A DNA stretch of 64,000 nt, taken from contig NZ_JAKREU010000003.1 in assembly GCF_022664435.1 (NCBI RefSeq), positions 372,001 through 436,000 on the forward strand, given 5' to 3'. Positions 1-8,210 of this stretch are shown one piece after another; the first letter of the stretch is position 1, and each line of letters opens with the position of its first letter. Source of the DNA: Sphingomonas panni. Lineage in GTDB: Bacteria; Pseudomonadota; Alphaproteobacteria; Sphingomonadales; Sphingomonadaceae. The position numbers and the translations under genes were made by a program. The notes below the pieces were generated by a model. It was not told where the DNA came from, did not search any database, and saw only the letters and a list, made by a program, of their open reading frames with translations.

Positions 1-700
1 GCTGAAGGGCGATGCCCGCGCGCGCTCGGTCGTGGTCGCGGTGCCGGCCAATCATTCGCCGGTGCTGCGCATTCGCGGCGCGCTGCGCGCGACCGCCATT
101 GCCGAGGCGTTTCGCGAACAGGGCAAGAAGGTCCTGCTTATCATCGATTCGCTGACCCGCGTGGCGCATGCCGGCCGCGAGATCGGGCTGGCGCTGGGCG
201 AGCCGGCGTCGGCGCGGGGCTATCCGCCCAGTGCCATCGCGATGCTGCCGGGGCTGATCGAACGCGCGGGCACTTGCGTGCGCACCGGCGGGTCGATCAC
301 CGCCATCTATACCGTGCTGGCCGATGGCGACGACAATAGCGACCCGGTGGTCGATTCGGCGCGGTCGATCCTCGACGGGCATATCGTGCTGAGCCGCCAG
401 CTGGCCGAGCGCGGCGTCTATCCCGCCATCGACCTCGGGCCGTCGGTCAGCCGCGTGATGACCGACATCGCCGACAAGCCGCATCTGGCCGCCGCGCGGG
501 TGCTGCGCCGGCACCTGGCGACGTACGAGGAGAATCGCGATCTCGTGCTGATGGGGGCCTATCGCCCCGGCACCGATGCCGCGATCGACGGGGCGCTGGC
601 CGCGCATCCGGCGGTCATGGAATATGTGAAGCAGGATTCGGACGAGGTCGTGTCGCTGGACGATGCCGTCGCCGAGCTGGTGGGCGTGTTCGGTGGCTGA
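1..700 (+). CDS. fliI: Flagellar export ATPase FliI, C-terminal part
   Basis: The reading frame is open from base 2, so the N-terminus lies before the window; about 232 residues are visible. FliI is the cytoplasmic F1-beta-like ATPase that feeds substrates to the flagellar type III export gate. The Walker B segment VLLIIDSLTRVA is followed by HAGREIGLALGEP and the RGYPPS segment typical of FliI. A three-stranded C-terminal region (residues about 140-232 of the visible part) binds export substrates in this family. It is followed by fliJ with an 8-base overlap, the usual order for the ATPase and its stalk protein. The family assignment is secure; only the missing N-terminus (Walker A) cannot be checked. 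Confidence 0.95.
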   Translation, partial: LKGDARARSVVVAVPANHSPVLRIRGALRATAIAEAFREQGKKVLLIIDSLTRVAHAGREIGLALGEPASARGYPPSAIAMLPGLIERAGTCVRTGGSITAIYTVLADGDDNSDPVVDSARSILDGHIVLSRQLAERGVYPAIDLGPSVSRVMTDIADKPHLAAARVLRRHLATYEENRDLVLMGAYRPGTDAAIDGALAAHPAVMEYVKQDSDEVVSLDDAVAELVGVFGG

Positions 701-1121
701 CAGGGCCAAGCGCCTCGCCCGCGTGCTGCGGGTGCGCACCATGCAGCTGAACCTCACCCAGGCCGAAGAGGCCCGCGCCGCCGCCCGCGTGGCGGAAGAG
801 ATCGCGCTGCGCGACCGTATCCTTAATCTGGCGCAGGCGGTGTCGCCGGTGCCGACGCCCAGCGCGAGCGCACAGACGCTGGGCGCCGCCGCCCATTATC
901 GCGAGAAACTCCACGCGACCGCGCGCGTCGTCGAACATCGCGTGGCACAGGCCGACGACGGGCTGACCCGCGCCAAGTCCGCGACCATGGCCGCCAAGCG
1001 CGACCAGAGCGCGGTCGAAAAGCTGCTGGAGCGCGCCCATGCCGCCCGTGCGTTGCGCGAGTTGCGCGCGCTCGAAAACGCGCCGCCGGTCCGCCGTCTC
1101 AATCGGCACGATCCTTGCTGA
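693..1121 (+). CDS. fliJ: Flagellar export protein FliJ
   Basis: This 142-residue, charged, Ala/Arg-rich protein is predicted almost entirely alpha-helical and coiled-coil, as expected for FliJ, the stalk that enters the FliI hexamer and recruits chaperones. I chose the GTG start at 693 (VADRAKRLARV...) because it overlaps the fliI stop by eight bases. The frame stays open upstream, but that part is only fliI read out of frame. FliJ proteins diverge strongly in sequence, so the call leans on size, helical character and position between fliI and fliK. The stop overlaps a possible TTG start of the next frame at 1115. Confidence 0.8.
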   Translation: MADRAKRLARVLRVRTMQLNLTQAEEARAAARVAEEIALRDRILNLAQAVSPVPTPSASAQTLGAAAHYREKLHATARVVEHRVAQADDGLTRAKSATMAAKRDQSAVEKLLERAHAARALRELRALENAPPVRRLNRHDPC

Positions 1122-1153
1122 TCGACCGGTCGAACGCTTCGACGGATCGACCT

Positions 1154-3637
1154 ATGACCCTGCTCTCGGCCCTTTCCAGCACCACCTCACCGCTTGCGAT
1201 GCCGGCAATGCCGCTCGTCGGCCCGCTGACCGGCGATTTCGCGGCGTTGATCGCGGGAATGGTGCCGGCGGGCGATGCCGAAGCGATGCCGGTTGCGGGG
1301 GAGCGGCAGGGTACTGCCCCGACCGGCAACGCCTTGCCGGTAACGCTTGCCACGCCATTGACGCCGGTCGCGCCGGTCGAGGTTACGGCACCCATCGCGC
1401 CGCCGCTGCCGGTGTCGGCGACCGAGGCAGTGCTGATGCTACCGCAGGAAGCCGCTGCGCCGGTGGCGACGCCGATCGAGCAGATCGCACCGGTGCTGGT
1501 GGCCGCCGCGGCGATCGGCGTTCTGGCGGGCGCGCTGCCCGACAAGGAAACGGTCGAGACCCCGCCGCGTGCCGAGGAGGTCGTCGCCCGCGCGCTGCCC
1601 ATGCCGGTGCCGACCCGCTTTGCGATGACTCCGCCGCGCGCGAAGCGGGCCGAGACCGCGACGCCCGACACGGCCGGCCCAGAGAGCCAGGAGGACGGCA
1701 CCGATCCCGAACAACCGGCCGCGGAGGCCGCAGTGCCGGTCGTTGCCGCACCGGTAATCGTGCCGCCACCGGCCGACGCGATCCTGTTGCCCGCCGCCGT
1801 GCAGGCGACCGTGCAGGCCGGCGATCCGGTCACCGCGTCGGGCGATGGCCCGACGCCCGCCGCGATGATGGTGATCGAAATGGGCGAGGTCGTTGCCGCC
1901 GAACCGGTATCGGGCAAGGCATCGACGATGCGATCGGCGAAGCGGACCGATGCCGCCCTCCCCCCGGCCGAGACCCGTCGCGCGGCTGCCGCGACAATCG
2001 ATCGGACGGCCGATAGCGATCGGGACGCCATAGTCGCCGAACCGGCGATCGGCGTCGTGACTGCGCTCGATACCGATCAGCCGGTGCCGGTGCATGTCGT
2101 GGTGCCGCCGGTCGTGGACGGCGCGCCGCTGGTCGTGCCCATGGCCGCCGCTCCCGCCCGAAGCGCCGGGTCGATCGTCCGGCCACCCGCCACCGCCGCT
2201 GCATCCGCGGTCGTACCGCCCCAGACATCCGCGACGCCGATGCCCGGTCGTGCGGCGATCGCGCCGTCCTTCGTTCGCTCGACCGGGTCGGATGCGGTGC
2301 GGACCGCCGGTATCGCTCCGGTTGCTGCGGTGGCACCGGATGGGCTGGCCGGGGCGATGGTCGATCTGTTGCCGGTCGACGAAGCGCCGCTGGCGATGAC
2401 GGCTCCCGCTACACCGCAAATGCCTAGCGTCGCGCCGGCCATGCCTGCCGATGCAGCGGCAACGCCGGTTACCATCGACGTCGGGCAACCCGCCCGGAAG
2501 CCGACCGCCGACGCGGTGCTGCGTCCGGCCGAAACTCCGACGATGCCATCGCCAACCCGCCTTTCCCGGCCGATGACGCGGACCGGCTTCGCACCGACCG
2601 CTCCTGTGTCGCGCGGCATTGCGCCGAACGCCGACGCGGTGGTCGAACGCGGCACGGCAACGCCTATCCCGGTCGCCGACTCAGGCAATCCCGTGCCGCT
2701 GGCGGAAGTGCTCGTCGATCGTCAGCCGATCGACCGTGAAGCCGCGACCGAGATCGCCGCCCGGCCGAGCAACCTCCGACCGCCCGCGGCAGCAAACACC
2801 GATCGTCAGCCGATCGCGAGCGATGCCACTGCGCCCGCCGTCTCGGTTGCCGCTGCTGCGACCCAGCCCACCGTTGCCGCGCCGCCGGTCACGCGGATTG
2901 CCGGCGTTCCGGTGCCGGACACCGCACCGGTCCCGGATGCGACCCTGGACGATGGTCAGGGCGTTCTTCCCGCCGCTCGCCGGCCGGTGGATGCGCAGGT
3001 CGACGTGCCCGCAGCGATGCCGCCGGTCACGCGCCGCGACGCCGTTCCGGTGGCGGGTGTCGCCCCGGTCGTGGCCGACGCGATGCTGCGCGACAGCGAC
3101 ACGCAGGTGCCACGCGCACGGCGGGACGATGATCCGGCGATCCCGACGACCGGCGCCATCGCCGCGCCCGACGCCGCCGTGCTGCGCCCGGTCGCGCCGA
3201 CCGCCCATGCCGCGAACCCCGCGCTCGACACGCGCCAGCCGCAATGGATCGAGGGGATGATCGACCGGATAGAGACGCTGCGCGAGGCGAGCGGCACGAA
3301 CGGCAGCGGCGAGACCCGCATCCGCCTGTCGCCCGACGCGCTGGGCGATGTCGAGGTCGCGATCCGCACCGGTGACGACGGCAAGCTGCATGTCCACTTC
3401 AACAGCGACAATGCCGATGCCGGCCGCCTGCTGGCCGATGCGCAGCCGCGCCTGTTGCAGATGGCCGAGGCCCGCGGGCTGAAGCTGGGCGGGATGCAGG
3501 TCGATGTTGGCACGCAGCAACAGTCGCAGCAGTCGCAGCGCCAGGCGCAGGATCAGGGCAATCCCGCCCCCCGCGCGCCGCGGTCCGCCGCACGAGCAGA
3601 CACCCAAACCACCCGATCCGATGATCGTATCGCCTGA
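1154..3637 (+). CDS. fliK: Flagellar hook-length control protein FliK
   Basis: This 827-residue protein has a very long Ala/Pro/Val-rich, low-complexity N-terminal and middle region (about residues 1-700) and a compact C-terminal domain at about 718-787 (RIRLSPDALGDVEVAI and GLKLGGMQVDVG). That matches the Flg_hook domain of FliK, the ruler and substrate-specificity switch that acts on FlhB. The C-terminus is Gln-rich, as in other FliK proteins. ATG 1154 is preferred; a TTG at 1115 overlapping the fliJ stop would add 13 residues. The protein is long for FliK (about 400-600 is common), the excess being in the disordered ruler region. FlhB, its partner, is encoded at 8207. Confidence 0.88.
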   Translation: MTLLSALSSTTSPLAMPAMPLVGPLTGDFAALIAGMVPAGDAEAMPVAGERQGTAPTGNALPVTLATPLTPVAPVEVTAPIAPPLPVSATEAVLMLPQEAAAPVATPIEQIAPVLVAAAAIGVLAGALPDKETVETPPRAEEVVARALPMPVPTRFAMTPPRAKRAETATPDTAGPESQEDGTDPEQPAAEAAVPVVAAPVIVPPPADAILLPAAVQATVQAGDPVTASGDGPTPAAMMVIEMGEVVAAEPVSGKASTMRSAKRTDAALPPAETRRAAAATIDRTADSDRDAIVAEPAIGVVTALDTDQPVPVHVVVPPVVDGAPLVVPMAAAPARSAGSIVRPPATAAASAVVPPQTSATPMPGRAAIAPSFVRSTGSDAVRTAGIAPVAAVAPDGLAGAMVDLLPVDEAPLAMTAPATPQMPSVAPAMPADAAATPVTIDVGQPARKPTADAVLRPAETPTMPSPTRLSRPMTRTGFAPTAPVSRGIAPNADAVVERGTATPIPVADSGNPVPLAEVLVDRQPIDREAATEIAARPSNLRPPAAANTDRQPIASDATAPAVSVAAAATQPTVAAPPVTRIAGVPVPDTAPVPDATLDDGQGVLPAARRPVDAQVDVPAAMPPVTRRDAVPVAGVAPVVADAMLRDSDTQVPRARRDDDPAIPTTGAIAAPDAAVLRPVAPTAHAANPALDTRQPQWIEGMIDRIETLREASGTNGSGETRIRLSPDALGDVEVAIRTGDDGKLHVHFNSDNADAGRLLADAQPRLLQMAEARGLKLGGMQVDVGTQQQSQQSQRQAQDQGNPAPRAPRSAARADTQTTRSDDRIA

Positions 3638-3648
3638 GGAAGCATGAC

Positions 3649-4323
3649 ATGAGCGACAAGGAATCGCCGGACGAGAAACCGGCCAAGAAGAAGGGCAAGC
3701 TCGGCAAGATCATCGTCATGGCGGTCGGCGTCATCGTCCTGCTGGGCGGTGGCGTAGGCGCCGGGCTATATGCCAGCTCGTCGGGCCTGATCGGCGGCGG
3801 GCACGGCAAGGAAAGCGAGCATGAGGAGGTCAAGAAGGACCTGCCCAAGCTGGTGCCCAAGTCCGAGGAAGTGAAGGCCAGCGCGGAAGGCGGCGGCGAG
3901 GGCGGCGGCCATGGCGGCGGTGGCGAAGGCGGCGAAAGTGGCGGCGAAGCCGCCAATAACGGCGAAGGCGGCCGTCCGACCCCCGAGATGGAAGGCGGCG
4001 ACCGCTATGCGTCGAGCTATTACGCGATGGACAAGGAGTTCACCTCCAACCTGGCGGACAGCACGCATTTCATCCAGGTCGGCGTCGCCATCTCGACCTC
4101 CTACGATCACAAGGTGCTCGACAATCTGAAGACCCATGAGATCGCGATTCGCTCGGCGATCCTGCTGGCGCTGGGCGAGACGACCGAGGATCAGGTGTTC
4201 ACCGCCGAGGGCAAGAAACAGCTGTCGTTGCGGATCAAGAAGGCCATCAACGACACACTTGAGCAGAAAGAGGGCTTTGGCGGCATCGGTAACGTTTATT
4301 TTACCCAATTTGTCGTTCAGTAA
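3649..4323 (+). CDS. fliL: Flagellar basal body-associated protein FliL
   Basis: The 224-residue protein has a short Lys-rich cytoplasmic N-terminus, one membrane segment at about residues 20-43 and a periplasmic FliL domain at about 120-224 that includes the membrane-proximal SSYYAMDKEF segment. FliL forms a ring around the stator units and supports torque at high load. Between the membrane segment and the folded domain is an unusual Gly/Glu-rich stretch (about residues 79-108), longer than the linker in most FliL proteins. The start lies 11 bases after fliK, with GAGGAAG upstream at 3636-3642 as a likely ribosome site. fliM follows after six bases. Confidence 0.92.
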   Translation: MSDKESPDEKPAKKKGKLGKIIVMAVGVIVLLGGGVGAGLYASSSGLIGGGHGKESEHEEVKKDLPKLVPKSEEVKASAEGGGEGGGHGGGGEGGESGGEAANNGEGGRPTPEMEGGDRYASSYYAMDKEFTSNLADSTHFIQVGVAISTSYDHKVLDNLKTHEIAIRSAILLALGETTEDQVFTAEGKKQLSLRIKKAINDTLEQKEGFGGIGNVYFTQFVVQ

Positions 4324-4329
4324 ACGCGC

Positions 4330-5283
4330 ATGGTTAACGCGCCATCCACCTCCGCGCCCGAGCGCCGCGAACGGAGCCGCCGGAATCCCCCGGCGTCGCA
4401 CGTGCCGACGCTCGGCGTGGCGAACCTCAATCCGTTCGGCGACCTCCATGCGCTGGAGCATCTGTCCGCACGGATGGCGCGATCGATGCGACAGGTGTTC
4501 GAGCCGCTGCTGCGCCGGGGCGTGCGCAGCTGGGCCGAACCGGTCGAGGTGGATCGATTCGCGGGCTATATCCAGGCCCGGCGCAAGGACCGGCTGACCG
4601 GATGGGTGCCGATGACGCTGTCGACCGGGGGAAGCCCGGCGATCATCGTGTTCGACGGCGCGTTCCTGCTCGAAGTGCTCGACATCTTCTTCGGCGGGTT
4701 CGGCGAGGCCCCCTCGCCGCTGCCGATCGAGTTCTCGCCGGCGGCCGAGGCGATGCTGCGGCGGCTGGCGGGGGCGATCGCGCAACCGCTAAGCGAGGCA
4801 TGGGGGCCGCTGGCCGGCATCGGCTTCGAACCCGGCAATCCCGAATCGAACCCGGCGATGATGGGCGCGATCGATGGCGAGGACGCGGTGATCGCGACCC
4901 GGTTCGGCATCGCGGCGGGGGAGGCGGAGCCGACCTTCATCGACATCCTCTACCCCGTGGCGGCGCTGAAGCCCCATGCACCGCAGCTGTCGACCAAGGT
5001 GCACGGCAAGAGCGCGCCCGACCCGAAATGGCTGTCGGGCCTGACCCGCGCGGTCATGTCGGTGAAGCTGCCGGTGCGATCGGTACTGGCCGAACCGGTC
5101 GTGTCGCTCGCCATGCTGCTGGAGTTGAAGGAGGGCGACATCATCCCGATCAGCTTCGGCCCGCAGGTGCCGGTCTGGGTCGCCAACCGACGGCTGGGCA
5201 CCGGCACGGTCGGCACCGCCAACGGACAGGCCGCGATCAAGCTCAACTCCATCGACCCCGGTTTCGAAGAGGAATTCCAATGA
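4330..5283 (+). CDS. fliM: Flagellar motor switch protein FliM
   Basis: The 317-residue protein has the CheC-like middle domain (about residues 35-215, with FFGGFG at the expected GGxG position) and a C-terminal SpoA domain (about 235-310, KEGDIIPISF). FliM builds the C-ring with FliG and FliN and sets rotation direction. The N-terminus (residues 1-25, rich in Arg, Pro and Ser) shows no recognisable EIDxLL-type CheY-P binding motif, which most FliM proteins carry in the first 15 residues. The stop overlaps the fliN start in an ATGA. Middle and C-terminal domains make the family call firm; how CheY signals reach this motor is open. Confidence 0.92.
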   Translation: MVNAPSTSAPERRERSRRNPPASHVPTLGVANLNPFGDLHALEHLSARMARSMRQVFEPLLRRGVRSWAEPVEVDRFAGYIQARRKDRLTGWVPMTLSTGGSPAIIVFDGAFLLEVLDIFFGGFGEAPSPLPIEFSPAAEAMLRRLAGAIAQPLSEAWGPLAGIGFEPGNPESNPAMMGAIDGEDAVIATRFGIAAGEAEPTFIDILYPVAALKPHAPQLSTKVHGKSAPDPKWLSGLTRAVMSVKLPVRSVLAEPVVSLAMLLELKEGDIIPISFGPQVPVWVANRRLGTGTVGTANGQAAIKLNSIDPGFEEEFQ

Positions 5284-5576
5284 ACGAGATGACCGGCGGC
5301 TTCCCCGCCGAAGCGTCGCTCGCCGCCAATTTCAAGCTGTTGCAGGATGTCGACGTCCGCCTGACCGTCGAGATCGGGTCGACTCAGCTGACACTGCGCG
5401 AACTGCTGGCGCTGAGCGAGCAGAGCGTGATCGAGCTGGACCGGGCGGCGAACGAACTGCTCGACGTGTTCGTCAACGGCACGCTGATCGGGCGCGGCGA
5501 GGTCGTGACCGTCGGCGACCGCTTCGGCGTGCGCATGACCGAACTGGTCAGCCCGGACAAGCGGGTCAGCCGCTGA
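5280..5576 (+). CDS. fliN: Flagellar motor switch protein FliN
   Basis: This is a short FliN of 98 residues, essentially one SpoA domain: DVDVRLTVEIGSTQLTLREL, LDVFVNGTLIGRGEV and GDRFGVRMTEL are the family core. FliN forms the base of the C-ring and docks the FliH-FliI export complex. The ATG at 5280 overlaps the fliM stop (ATGA), indicating translational coupling. The acidic N-terminal extension of enterobacterial FliN is missing, which is normal in alphaproteobacteria. The stop overlaps the start of fliO by one base. Confidence 0.92.
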   Translation: MNEMTGGFPAEASLAANFKLLQDVDVRLTVEIGSTQLTLRELLALSEQSVIELDRAANELLDVFVNGTLIGRGEVVTVGDRFGVRMTELVSPDKRVSR

Positions 5577-5830
5577 TGATGTGGTCGTACATCCTGAAGC
5601 TGGTCATCCTGCTGCCGCTGGTGTGCGGGCTGATGATCGGCTGCCTGTATCTGTGGCGCCGGCTGGAAGCGCGGATGCCGGGCAATCAGGGCGAACGGCT
5701 GGTCAAGGTGCGCGAGACGATGATGGTGTCGACCGGCACCAAGCTGGCGGTGCTGGAATTCGACGACCGGCTGCTGCTGGTATCGGTCAGCCGTAACGGG
5801 GTCACGCTGCTGGACCGGGGCGACAAGTGA
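5576..5830 (+). CDS. fliO: Flagellar biosynthesis protein FliO
   Basis: The 84-residue protein has one N-terminal membrane segment (about residues 4-27) and a small cytoplasmic domain with the FliO pattern [40 protein letters not shown]. FliO is the scaffold that assembles the FliP ring of the export gate. It starts at an ATG overlapping the last base of fliN and is followed by fliP in a GTGA overlap. It is at the short end for the family. Confidence 0.88.
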   Translation: MMWSYILKLVILLPLVCGLMIGCLYLWRRLEARMPGNQGERLVKVRETMMVSTGTKLAVLEFDDRLLLVSVSRNGVTLLDRGDK

Positions 5831-6765
5831 GCGTCCTGGGGGGGAAGCTCGCGCCGGTATTGTCGCAAATGCGGTATCGGCCGTCGCCGATCGCCGCCGC
5901 GCGCCGGCGGACGATGGCGACCGTGCCGGCGCAGACAGTGAAAGTCCGCCGCCCGGCGCGCACGCTGCCGCACTGGCGGTTCGAAGTCGCGCTGGCGGTG
6001 GTGGGCATCGTGCTGATGCTGTTCCTCGCCATGCCGGCGATGGCGCAGGGCGTGCCCGCCGCGCCCGCGCCGACGCCGGGGGCGGCCGACGCGCTCGACC
6101 GCGCGCTGGGGCAGCTGGGGGGCAAGAACGACGCGCCGATGGCACTGTCCCTCCAGATCCTCATCATCATGGGGCTGTTGTCGGTCCTGCCCGGCATCCT
6201 GCTGATGATGACCAGCTTTACCCGGATCATCATCGTGCTGGCGGTACTGCGCCAGGCGCTGGGCCTGCAGCAGACACCACCCAATCAGGTGCTGATCGGC
6301 CTGTCGCTGTTCCTGTCGCTGTTCGTGATGTCGCCGGTGATCGGGCGGATCAACGAGACCGCGATCAAACCCTATGCCGCCGGACAGATCAGTTCGACCC
6401 AGATGATCGAGGCGGCCAGCCTGCCGCTGCATTCGTTCATGCTGAAGCAGACCCGGACCAAGGACGTGACGATGTTCGCGCAGATGGCCAAGATCGGCCC
6501 GATCGCGACGCCCGCCGACACGCCGTTCACGATCCTGCTGCCAGCCTTCGTCACCAGCGAGCTCAAGACCGCGTTCCAGATCGCGTTCCTGATCTTCCTG
6601 CCCTTCATCGTCATCGACCTGGTGGTGGCGACGGTCCTGATGTCGCTCGGCATGATGATGCTGTCGCCGACGATCATCTCCTTGCCGTTCAAGCTATTGC
6701 TGTTCGTGCTGGTCGATGGCTGGGCGCTGACCATGGGCAGCCTTGCCGCCTCTTTCGTGAGTTAG
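5827..6765 (+). CDS. fliP: Flagellar export gate protein FliP
   Basis: FliP forms the core ring of the export gate with FliQ and FliR. The mature part is strongly conserved: [55 protein letters not shown] and [21 protein letters not shown] cleavable signal sequence ends near AMAQG at about residue 75, also standard for FliP. The GTG at 5827, coupled to the fliO stop, gives 312 residues with about 50 extra basic residues before the signal hydrophobic core. ATG 5914 is a shorter alternative start. fliQ begins four bases after the stop. Confidence 0.95.
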   Translation: MSVLGGKLAPVLSQMRYRPSPIAAARRRTMATVPAQTVKVRRPARTLPHWRFEVALAVVGIVLMLFLAMPAMAQGVPAAPAPTPGAADALDRALGQLGGKNDAPMALSLQILIIMGLLSVLPGILLMMTSFTRIIIVLAVLRQALGLQQTPPNQVLIGLSLFLSLFVMSPVIGRINETAIKPYAAGQISSTQMIEAASLPLHSFMLKQTRTKDVTMFAQMAKIGPIATPADTPFTILLPAFVTSELKTAFQIAFLIFLPFIVIDLVVATVLMSLGMMMLSPTIISLPFKLLLFVLVDGWALTMGSLAASFVS

Positions 6766-6769
6766 CGTT

Positions 6770-7039
6770 ATGGACGCAGGCTATTTCATGACCGTCGCGC
6801 GCGAGGCGATGTGGGTGCTGGCGCTGGTCGCGGCACCCATTCTCATTCCGGCGCTGTTGTCGGGCCTGATCCTCGGCATGATCCAGGCGGCGACGTCGAT
6901 CAACGAACAGACGCTGTCGTTCGTGCCGAAGCTGGCGGTGGTCGGCATCAGCCTGGCGGTGTTCGGGGGGATGATCCTCGGGCTGCTGAGCGATTTCACG
7001 ACGAGCATTTTCGAGCGGATTCCGGATTTGGTGCGGTGA
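6770..7039 (+). CDS. fliQ: Flagellar export gate protein FliQ
   Basis: The 89-residue protein has two membrane helices and the FliQ core PILIPALLSGLILGMIQAATSINEQTLSFVPKL. FliQ packs around the FliP-FliR assembly in the export gate. It follows fliP by four bases. The usual next gene, fliR, is displaced by 388 bases of repeat DNA, the only wide gap in the block apart from the 51 bases before fliD. Confidence 0.95.
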   Translation: MDAGYFMTVAREAMWVLALVAAPILIPALLSGLILGMIQAATSINEQTLSFVPKLAVVGISLAVFGGMILGLLSDFTTSIFERIPDLVR

Positions 7040-7066
7040 TTGCGGGGGGCGCTTACCGCTCGCCGT

Positions 7067-7167
7067 CCGTCATTCCGGCGGAGGCCGGAATCCATGGATG
7101 GGGGGACGGTTGCGCTTCGTCGATGGCGGTCGTGTCCGTCGATTCGGGCTTTCGCCGGAATGACGGG
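7067..7167. repeat. Inverted repeat A (GTCATTCCGGC type)
   Basis: The left arm (from about 7067, CGTCATTCCGGCGGAGGCCG) and the right arm (ending about 7167, TTTCGCCGGAATGACGG) are imperfect reverse complements, and the left arm also contains its own small palindrome. The layout is that of a paired REP-like element. It is the first of three different elements packed between fliQ and fliR. Related elements recur at 17224, 21998 and 23659. Confidence 0.8.
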
Positions 7168-7195
7168 GTGGGTTTGGTCGGTTGCGCGCCACGCA

Positions 7196-7279
7196 CGTCA
7201 CCCCAGCGCAGGCTGGGGTCTCTCACAGTCCAGCGTCGCGGTGCCTACGAGGGAGACCCCAGCCTTCGCTGGGGTGACG
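7196..7279. repeat. Inverted repeat B (CGTCACCCCAGC type)
   Basis: The arms CGTCACCCCAGCGCAGGCTG and CAGCCTTCGCTGGGGTGACG enclose a short loop and are nearly perfect reverse complements extending about 29 bases each. A second copy of this family lies at 59694-59776. Confidence 0.85.
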
Positions 7280-7314
7280 TGTTTGGACGCGTGGTATGTG
7301 CCACCTTCCGCCGT

Positions 7315-7388
7315 ACCCCCGCGCAGGCGGGGGTCCAGGGTCGCGGGCGTCGGCGTTCGTGGCCCTGGGTCCCCGCCTGCGCGGGGAC
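7315..7388. repeat. Inverted repeat C (ACCCCCGCGCAGGCGGGGG type)
   Basis: The left arm ACCCCCGCGCAGGCGGGGGT with CCAGGG and the right arm CCCTGGG with TCCCCGCCTGCGCGGGGA are reverse complements with few mismatches. It ends about 40 bases before the fliR start and may affect coupling between fliQ and fliR. Confidence 0.8.
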
Positions 7389-7427
7389 ACGAGTGCGCGC
7401 TTGGGTCGCGTCGCGGGCATTCGCCCC

Positions 7428-8210
7428 ATGCTAGGCCTCGGCCTCGCGGTCGAGCCGCAGCTCTGGGCGCTGCTCTTCACCATGGTCCGCATCGGCGCTG
7501 CGTTCATCGTCGCGCCGGTGTTCGGGGCGGTGGCGATGCCGGTGCAGGTGCGGGTGCTTCTATCGGGCGCGATCGCGGTGCTGGTGCTGAAAGCCCAGCC
7601 CTTCGCCATTCCGACCGAGGTGTTTTCGCTCACCACCTTCCTCAGCATCGCGGCGGAGGGGCTGGTCGGCCTCGCCATCGGCCTCGTCCTGCAGATCGCA
7701 TTCGCCGCCCCGGTCATCGCCGCCGAAGTCATCGGCATTTCGATGGGCATCGGCTTCGCCGCGATGGTCGATCCGCAGAATGGCGCGCAAAGCCCGGCGC
7801 TGGGCACCTTCCTGTCGGTGCTGCTGACGTTGCTGTTCCTGTCGCTCGACGGGCATCTGCTACTGATCGACCTGATCGTGCGCTCCTATGAGCTGCTGCC
7901 GCCGGGTGCCGCGTGGCTGTCGCCCGCCAAGCTGGAGAATATCGCGATCTTCGGCGGCTATGCGTTCCTGTCGGGGCTGTTGCTGGCGCTGCCGGTCGGG
8001 TTCCTGCTGCTGTGCCTCAACCTCGTCATGGGGATGTTGTCGCGCTCGGCCCCCGCGCTCAACCTGTTCGCGGTGGGTCTGCCGGCCAGCCTGTTCGTCG
8101 GCGTGGTCGCCTTGTTCGTCGCCCTGCCCGCGATGACCGACTATATGCTGGTCATCGTGCAGGAGGCGCTGGACGCCGCCAATACGCTGGTGCTGGGAGG
8201 GGTCAGGTGA
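7428..8210 (+). CDS. fliR: Flagellar export gate protein FliR
   Basis: FliR is the third export gate component. The 260-residue protein starting at ATG 7428 (MLGLGLAVEPQLW) has the FliR pattern of a hydrophobic N-terminus (FTMVRIGAAFIVAPVFGAV), the GISMGIGFAAMVDPQNG loop and about six to eight membrane segments. In-frame starts further upstream lie in repeat DNA and would add nothing resembling FliR. There is no clear ribosome site at 7428, so the exact start is uncertain. The stop overlaps flhB (GTGA), the conventional fliR-flhB coupling. Confidence 0.92.
   Translation: MLGLGLAVEPQLWALLFTMVRIGAAFIVAPVFGAVAMPVQVRVLLSGAIAVLVLKAQPFAIPTEVFSLTTFLSIAAEGLVGLAIGLVLQIAFAAPVIAAEVIGISMGIGFAAMVDPQNGAQSPALGTFLSVLLTLLFLSLDGHLLLIDLIVRSYELLPPGAAWLSPAKLENIAIFGGYAFLSGLLLALPVGFLLLCLNLVMGMLSRSAPALNLFAVGLPASLFVGVVALFVALPAMTDYMLVIVQEALDAANTLVLGGVR

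Noticed and set aside
7040..7427. A coding region joining fliQ and fliR
   Set aside because: Frames through this stretch consist of repeat-encoded low-complexity sequence (PAEAGIH-type). FliR homology begins only at MLGLGLAVEP.
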